DNA of 64,000 nt from Paenibacillus sp. Root52 (GTDB lineage Bacteria; Bacillota; Bacilli; Paenibacillales; Paenibacillaceae), in assembly GCF_001426865.1 (NCBI RefSeq), contig NZ_LMFO01000012.1, positions 1,086-65,085 of the forward strand, in the 5' to 3' direction. Made by a program: the position numbers and the translations under genes. The notes below the pieces were generated by a model that was not told where the DNA came from, searched no databases, and was given only the letters and a program-made list of their open reading frames with translations. This document shows positions 60,472-64,000 of the stretch, piece after piece. Positions within the stretch are counted from its first letter, which is position 1, and the number at the start of each line of letters is the position of its first letter.

Positions 60472-61749
60472 ATGCTCGTGACTACTGCGCTTGAGCAGTT
60501 CAAGCAAGAGATCGTAATACCTCTGCGGAATCGTGTGATGCTGCAATGGGAGCAGGTCTATCAGCAGAATCGCGAACGACTGAAAGAAGAATTTATTCGG
60601 CATTTTGCCAAGCAGTGTCAGTTGGTACTGGGCATGCAGAACATCGGTGAACATGGAGCGGTGGGACACTTCACGTATTCCCTACTTCGAACACAATTGC
60701 TAGAAGGGAAGGCTCTCTACATGACCGAAGCTGCGGACGAAACGTGGTTATTCGATCCTTCTCCTATTGAGGGAGCTTACGATGCTTCATGGGCGTTTGG
60801 CTACCTGGATATTATGCTGGCTTGCTGGAAGGAGGAATTGGAGCGACCGGGATCTTCCTATACAGGCTCCATTGCACAACCAGAACTGGAACGCTTGTTA
60901 TTACGAGAAGCAGAGCATGGACATGCTTATGTAACTCATCTGATCCACCAAGCGATGCCGGAGGCAGTGCAATACGAAACATTTATTAATCTAGAGAAGT
61001 GTCCTGCTATTGAAGTACGTGTAGGTGAATATTTGGATGTCAGTGAGTCGGTATACAAAACAGATGCTGAACCTGCGGATGAAGCCGAGATTCGAAAGTG
61101 GCTTGCTGAAAGAACAGAAGAAGTCTATGGCTATGCAGCCTTAGAACATCTGGATCTGGCCGGAGGAGACTACAGTGGAATGGATTTCCGTTTCTCAGCG
61201 TTTCGCGATGTTGCGTTTGGCGGGAGTCAATTCGAAAATAGCAATCTGGTAAACACGGTGTGGGAACAATGTGACTTAACGGACACTCGCTGGAATGGCA
61301 GCCAGATGTACGGCGCTCGGTTCCGAAACTGCAGGATGGTTGGCGCTCTATTTCATGGAATTGAAGCAAGGCAGGGGATGCCTAATCCAGAGATCTGGGA
61401 TGCACCTGGTTTCAACCCAGTTTCCTTTGCAGGGGCGGATCTAAGAGAAGCTGACTTTATACTGGCAGATCTTCAAGGAGCTGATTTTAGAAAAGCATCG
61501 TTTGAAAACACCGTGTTTGGCGTATGCAATTTGGCTGATACGGATTTTCGAGGGACAGATGTATCTAAAGTGGATTTCACAGGTTCCTGTTTGGACAGAG
61601 CGCAAATGGATTTTGGAACTTCTTGCCGCATTCTGGATCGCCCGGTAGTACGGATACGAGAAGGAATAGATCATATGGCTGGCACAATGGATGAACAGTT
61701 AGCGCAATTATTGGAGAAGAGTTCAGGGCGAGGAGGAAAGCTCGTATGA
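60472..61749 (+). CDS. Pentapeptide-repeat protein of the injection cluster
   Basis: A 425-residue protein. Residues 1-200 are helical and unassigned (LEQFKQEIVIPLRNRVMLQW). About 225-390 is a pentapeptide-repeat right-handed beta-helix (LDLAGGDYSGMDFRFSAFRD, CDLTDTRWNGSQMYGARF, ADLREADFILADLQGADFRK). It is followed by a short charged tail. Similar proteins accompany spike genes in type VI clusters as cargo or adaptors; whether this is an effector is not clear. ATG 60472 follows AAGGAAG; GTG 60478 is a possible start too. Four-base overlap with the next gene. Confidence 0.75.
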   Translation: MLVTTALEQFKQEIVIPLRNRVMLQWEQVYQQNRERLKEEFIRHFAKQCQLVLGMQNIGEHGAVGHFTYSLLRTQLLEGKALYMTEAADETWLFDPSPIEGAYDASWAFGYLDIMLACWKEELERPGSSYTGSIAQPELERLLLREAEHGHAYVTHLIHQAMPEAVQYETFINLEKCPAIEVRVGEYLDVSESVYKTDAEPADEAEIRKWLAERTEEVYGYAALEHLDLAGGDYSGMDFRFSAFRDVAFGGSQFENSNLVNTVWEQCDLTDTRWNGSQMYGARFRNCRMVGALFHGIEARQGMPNPEIWDAPGFNPVSFAGADLREADFILADLQGADFRKASFENTVFGVCNLADTDFRGTDVSKVDFTGSCLDRAQMDFGTSCRILDRPVVRIREGIDHMAGTMDEQLAQLLEKSSGRGGKLV

Positions 61750-62315
61750 GGCACGATTGGTTCCAAGTCATGCAGGATACACGTGTAACAGGAGCGATTG
61801 AGCCCATGGGAGTCAAAGGTATTATTCAGCCTGAGTGGATGAGAGGCAAGCAATTAAATGAACTCGAACAATCGAATTTACAGTTTACCATCCGTCCGAA
61901 TCGAAGGCCTGTAGCTGTAGATCTGATTGAACGCCCATATCCATTGTGGTCGGATGAGCTTAAACGCCTGTTACATACCTTTGCCCCGCGTCTCATGTTT
62001 CGTTTGGTTGGATTGATGGACATGGAAAGACAGCAATTGCATCCGTATTGGTTCATGGTGCCTCCACGTCTGAACGCTCTATCTCGAAGCAGTACCTTTG
62101 ACAATAGTGGCAAGTTAAATGTGCTTCAAGTTGATGCGGATCAATTAAGCAGCACATCTTGGCCCATTATTTATGTGGCGGATGAACGATTGCAAGAAAC
62201 AGTGATGTTGGTGAATCTTGCTCTGGCTGAAGCAATATTACGGAGGGAATTTACTGGTTTGCGGTTGCAACGTGTGAATCAGGTTGAAGGGGAGAACCGT
62301 TTACTGAGTCTATAA
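61746..62315 (+). CDS. Unrecognised protein, possibly Imm11-like
   Basis: A 189-residue soluble protein. The segment LMFRLVGLMDMERQQLHPYW and the ending LALAEAILRREFTGLRLQRV recall DUF1629/Imm11 proteins, which accompany spike-linked effectors, but the match is weak. It overlaps the pentapeptide gene by four bases and precedes the PAAR-like gene by 37, so it is made with them. It may be an immunity protein, chaperone or adaptor. Confidence 0.55.
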   Translation: MRHDWFQVMQDTRVTGAIEPMGVKGIIQPEWMRGKQLNELEQSNLQFTIRPNRRPVAVDLIERPYPLWSDELKRLLHTFAPRLMFRLVGLMDMERQQLHPYWFMVPPRLNALSRSSTFDNSGKLNVLQVDADQLSSTSWPIIYVADERLQETVMLVNLALAEAILRREFTGLRLQRVNQVEGENRLLSL

Positions 62316-62352
62316 AATCATCTGGGTGAAACCCAGCGGAGGAGGAAAATCA

Positions 62353-62829
62353 ATGGCTGAAGCGATTGGAGCGACGAGACCGGATGTGGTGGATGAAGGG
62401 GCTGGAGGCCCAACGTATGTTGTGGCCGGAGCGATCTTAAGTTGTTCTTGTGGTACACAGTTGAATCGATTGAAAATACCTTACAGCCATGGCGTGCATC
62501 TAAAGGAGAAAGCACAACTGAACGTGGCTGATGCAACACCGATGATTCACATCATGCCGTTTGGTAACTGTACCAGCCAATTGAATCCTGTCGTTCAGAC
62601 AGGTGAATTCGATATTGAAGGTGTCCAGAAGGCACCCTGTATTCCTTCCATCTCTACTCCTTGGATGGAGGGCAAAACAGATGTGCTCATTGAGAATGAA
62701 CCTGCACTGTTAAGTACCTGCATGAATATGTGTCTCCACGGAGGCTACATCCAGATTGAAGATGATGGTCAAGAGCTTGGAGGGTCTTCCATAGGCGGCA
62801 CAACCGGGTTTGGCGGTAACATCAGGTAA
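62353..62829 (+). CDS. DUF4280 PAAR-like spike-tip protein
   Basis: A 158-residue protein of the DUF4280 family: YVVAGAILSCSCGTQLNRL, IPYSHGVHLKEKAQLNVAD, PFGNCTSQLNP, PCIPSISTPWMEGKTDVLIE, PALLSTCMNMCLHGGYIQI. The family contains PAAR-like repeats with conserved Cys/His that can bind a metal at the apex of a spike. ATG 62353 has GGAGGAGG seven bases upstream, so the frame extension to 62326 is not used. It lies between two spike genes, the natural place for a tip protein. Confidence 0.88.
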   Translation: MAEAIGATRPDVVDEGAGGPTYVVAGAILSCSCGTQLNRLKIPYSHGVHLKEKAQLNVADATPMIHIMPFGNCTSQLNPVVQTGEFDIEGVQKAPCIPSISTPWMEGKTDVLIENEPALLSTCMNMCLHGGYIQIEDDGQELGGSSIGGTTGFGGNIR

Positions 62830-62898
62830 TGAACATCTTAGAGCTATAGCTGAGACCTTTTTTCCGTGTGCTGACATTGCTAGGAAAGAAGTGAGACG

Positions 62899-64000
62899 AT
62901 GAGTGTAGTGGAAGCGGCAGTGGGTATGGGGAATATCCGATGTATATCTCCATACACGTTGCAGAACATACAACATTTGCGGATCGAGCGGAGTGCAGGA
63001 GAACATGCTCGCTTGTATTTGCAAGGCATTATTCCAGAAGAGCATCAGGATCAAGATCTGAACCGGCTCGCCAAAGATGAGACCGTGTCGTTGGTGGAGA
63101 TCGGAGAACAGGGGCAGGAAGTTCGCAAGCTGTTCCAAGGACTTGTACTGGATGTCAGCATCCGCCGAGTACAAGGGATATACATATTGGAGCTAGAGGC
63201 AGTGTCTTACTCATATCTGCTAGACATTGAACCTCGTATTCGTTCGTTCCAGAACAAGGATCAGGACTGTGAAGACGTCATTCGGCAGGTATTGAAGGTT
63301 TATCCGAAATCAGATGTCATAGATTATGTGAGTGGAAGCTCGAAACTAGGAGCTTTGACGCTGCAATATCGAGAGACGGATTGGGCTTTCTTACGCCGAC
63401 TCGCGTCACGGTTCGGCGCAGCGATCATTCCGGAAATATCAGCTGACTCTCCTAAACTGTATATTGGCGTGCCAGATGGTCGGTATACGGAACTGCCAGA
63501 TCAAGCGTATACGCTAAGGCGAGATATGAAGGCGTTGAAAGAAGCTTGGTCGGTAGGTGCTACGGGGGTAACGGAGAAAGACTTCACGAGTTATATGATA
63601 GATACCCATCGCTGGTTGGCGCTTGGAGATACTGTGCTCTTCCACGAGGAGGAGCTGAAAGTAGCCGCTTGTGTAAGCCAAACGGTAGGAGGGTTGCTTC
63701 GACATACGGTTACGCTTAGTCCAGAAAGTGGAATTCGGCAAAATGAAATCAGGAACGATGACATTGCCGGAGCAGCACTAGAAGGCAAAATTATTGGTGT
63801 TACCAAAGACACGGTAAAAGTCCATCTGGATGTGGATGCCTCCCAATCGGAAGCGGAAGCAAGCTGGATGCCTTATTCGGCTGTATATGCCGGAGATGGC
63901 GGTGGATTCTACAGCATGCCAGAATCCGGCTCAGCTGTTCAAGTGTATTTTGCTAGTGGTCAAGAGAGTGACGCATTCGCGATGGGCTCTGTGCGTCGGG
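62899..64000 (+). CDS. VgrG / phage gpD-type spike protein 2 (cut by window edge)
   Basis: An open frame from ATG 62899 to the window end (367 codons visible). It is paralogous to the spike gene at 58964: EHARLYLQGIIPEE, GIYILELEAVSYSYLLDI, RSFQNK, TLQYRETDWAFLRRLASRF, then the OB-fold entry GDGGGFYSMPESGSAVQVYF. The C-terminal needle is beyond the edge. AGGAAAG lies about ten bases upstream. Two different spikes suggest exchangeable cargo, or one spike and one hub role. Confidence 0.82.
   Translation, partial: MSVVEAAVGMGNIRCISPYTLQNIQHLRIERSAGEHARLYLQGIIPEEHQDQDLNRLAKDETVSLVEIGEQGQEVRKLFQGLVLDVSIRRVQGIYILELEAVSYSYLLDIEPRIRSFQNKDQDCEDVIRQVLKVYPKSDVIDYVSGSSKLGALTLQYRETDWAFLRRLASRFGAAIIPEISADSPKLYIGVPDGRYTELPDQAYTLRRDMKALKEAWSVGATGVTEKDFTSYMIDTHRWLALGDTVLFHEEELKVAACVSQTVGGLLRHTVTLSPESGIRQNEIRNDDIAGAALEGKIIGVTKDTVKVHLDVDASQSEAEASWMPYSAVYAGDGGGFYSMPESGSAVQVYFASGQESDAFAMGSVRR

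Noticed and set aside
41471..64000. Interpretation of the cluster as an ordinary prophage tail region
   Set aside because: No capsid, portal, terminase, tape-measure, holin or lysin gene is visible, and kinase, FHA, PP2C and Hsp70-type genes are not part of phage tail modules. The right flank is not visible, so this is not final.

Overview
The window looks like chromosomal DNA of a spore-forming Gram-positive bacterium of the Paenibacillus type. The reasons are an intact pro-sigma-K gene, two exosporium-type proteins (one with a collagen-like region and a BclB-type tail), strong AGGAGG ribosome sites with GTG/TTG starts, Fur-type iron boxes, many lipoproteins and stalk-domain secreted proteins, and a xylan-degrading GH43-CBM6-CBM36 enzyme close to XynD of Paenibacillus polymyxa. 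No rRNA, tRNA or CRISPR array was seen.

Layout. 1-0.1 kb: first codons of an IS30-type transposase, cut by the window edge. 0.3-2.1 kb: TetR-controlled flavoprotein operon with a perfect 19-bp inverted repeat over its promoter. 2.4-4.8 kb: exosporium-type genes and a small unknown gene. 4.9-6.8 kb: secreted arabinoxylanase. 7.7-10.6 kb: Fur-box siderophore-binding lipoprotein and an AraC regulator fused to a similar binding domain. 10.6-20.1 kb: stalk-domain proteins, a DUF2975/XRE pair, a TetR/CPBP-protease pair with two operators, a sulfurtransferase with two broken copies of its 3' end, and an EamA transporter. 20.3-23.1 kb: polysaccharide deacetylase and two lipoproteins. 23.2-25.1 kb: mtlD with a HAD phosphatase. 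25.8-33.4 kb: ADP-ribosylglycohydrolase, MFS transporter, Thg1-like/polynucleotide-kinase-like pair, sigK, amino-acid permease. 34-37 kb: Fur-box iron-siderophore ABC transporter. 37.4-41.2 kb: DUF421 protein, two small cytosolic proteins of immunity-protein type, viroplasmin-RNase H, alpha/beta hydrolase.

41.4-64 kb (running off the right edge) is the most unusual part: a long cluster that reads as a contractile injection system with T6SS-like logic in a Gram-positive host. It has a candidate single-chain sheath, an Hcp-sized tube protein followed by its own terminator, two VgrG/gpD-type spike proteins, a DUF4280 PAAR-like tip, a DcrB-like candidate chaperone, pentapeptide and other putative cargo or accessory genes, and several unrecognised proteins in baseplate positions. 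These are joined to a signalling set: a Ser/Thr kinase, two FHA proteins, an intact PP2C and a second PP2C-like protein that has lost most metal ligands, plus a J-domain protein, a large Hsp70/actin-fold ATPase of the SrfB type and a divergent membrane VWA protein. No ClpV, TssJ/L/M, LysM or tape-measure gene was recognised in the visible part. Genes from 49.0 kb onward overlap or are closely spaced and probably form one operon. A 167-bp MITE-like element with an apparent 8-bp target duplication sits just upstream of that operon.

Functions were read from the protein sequences by eye; no database search was run. Family calls in the injection cluster are therefore partly by context.
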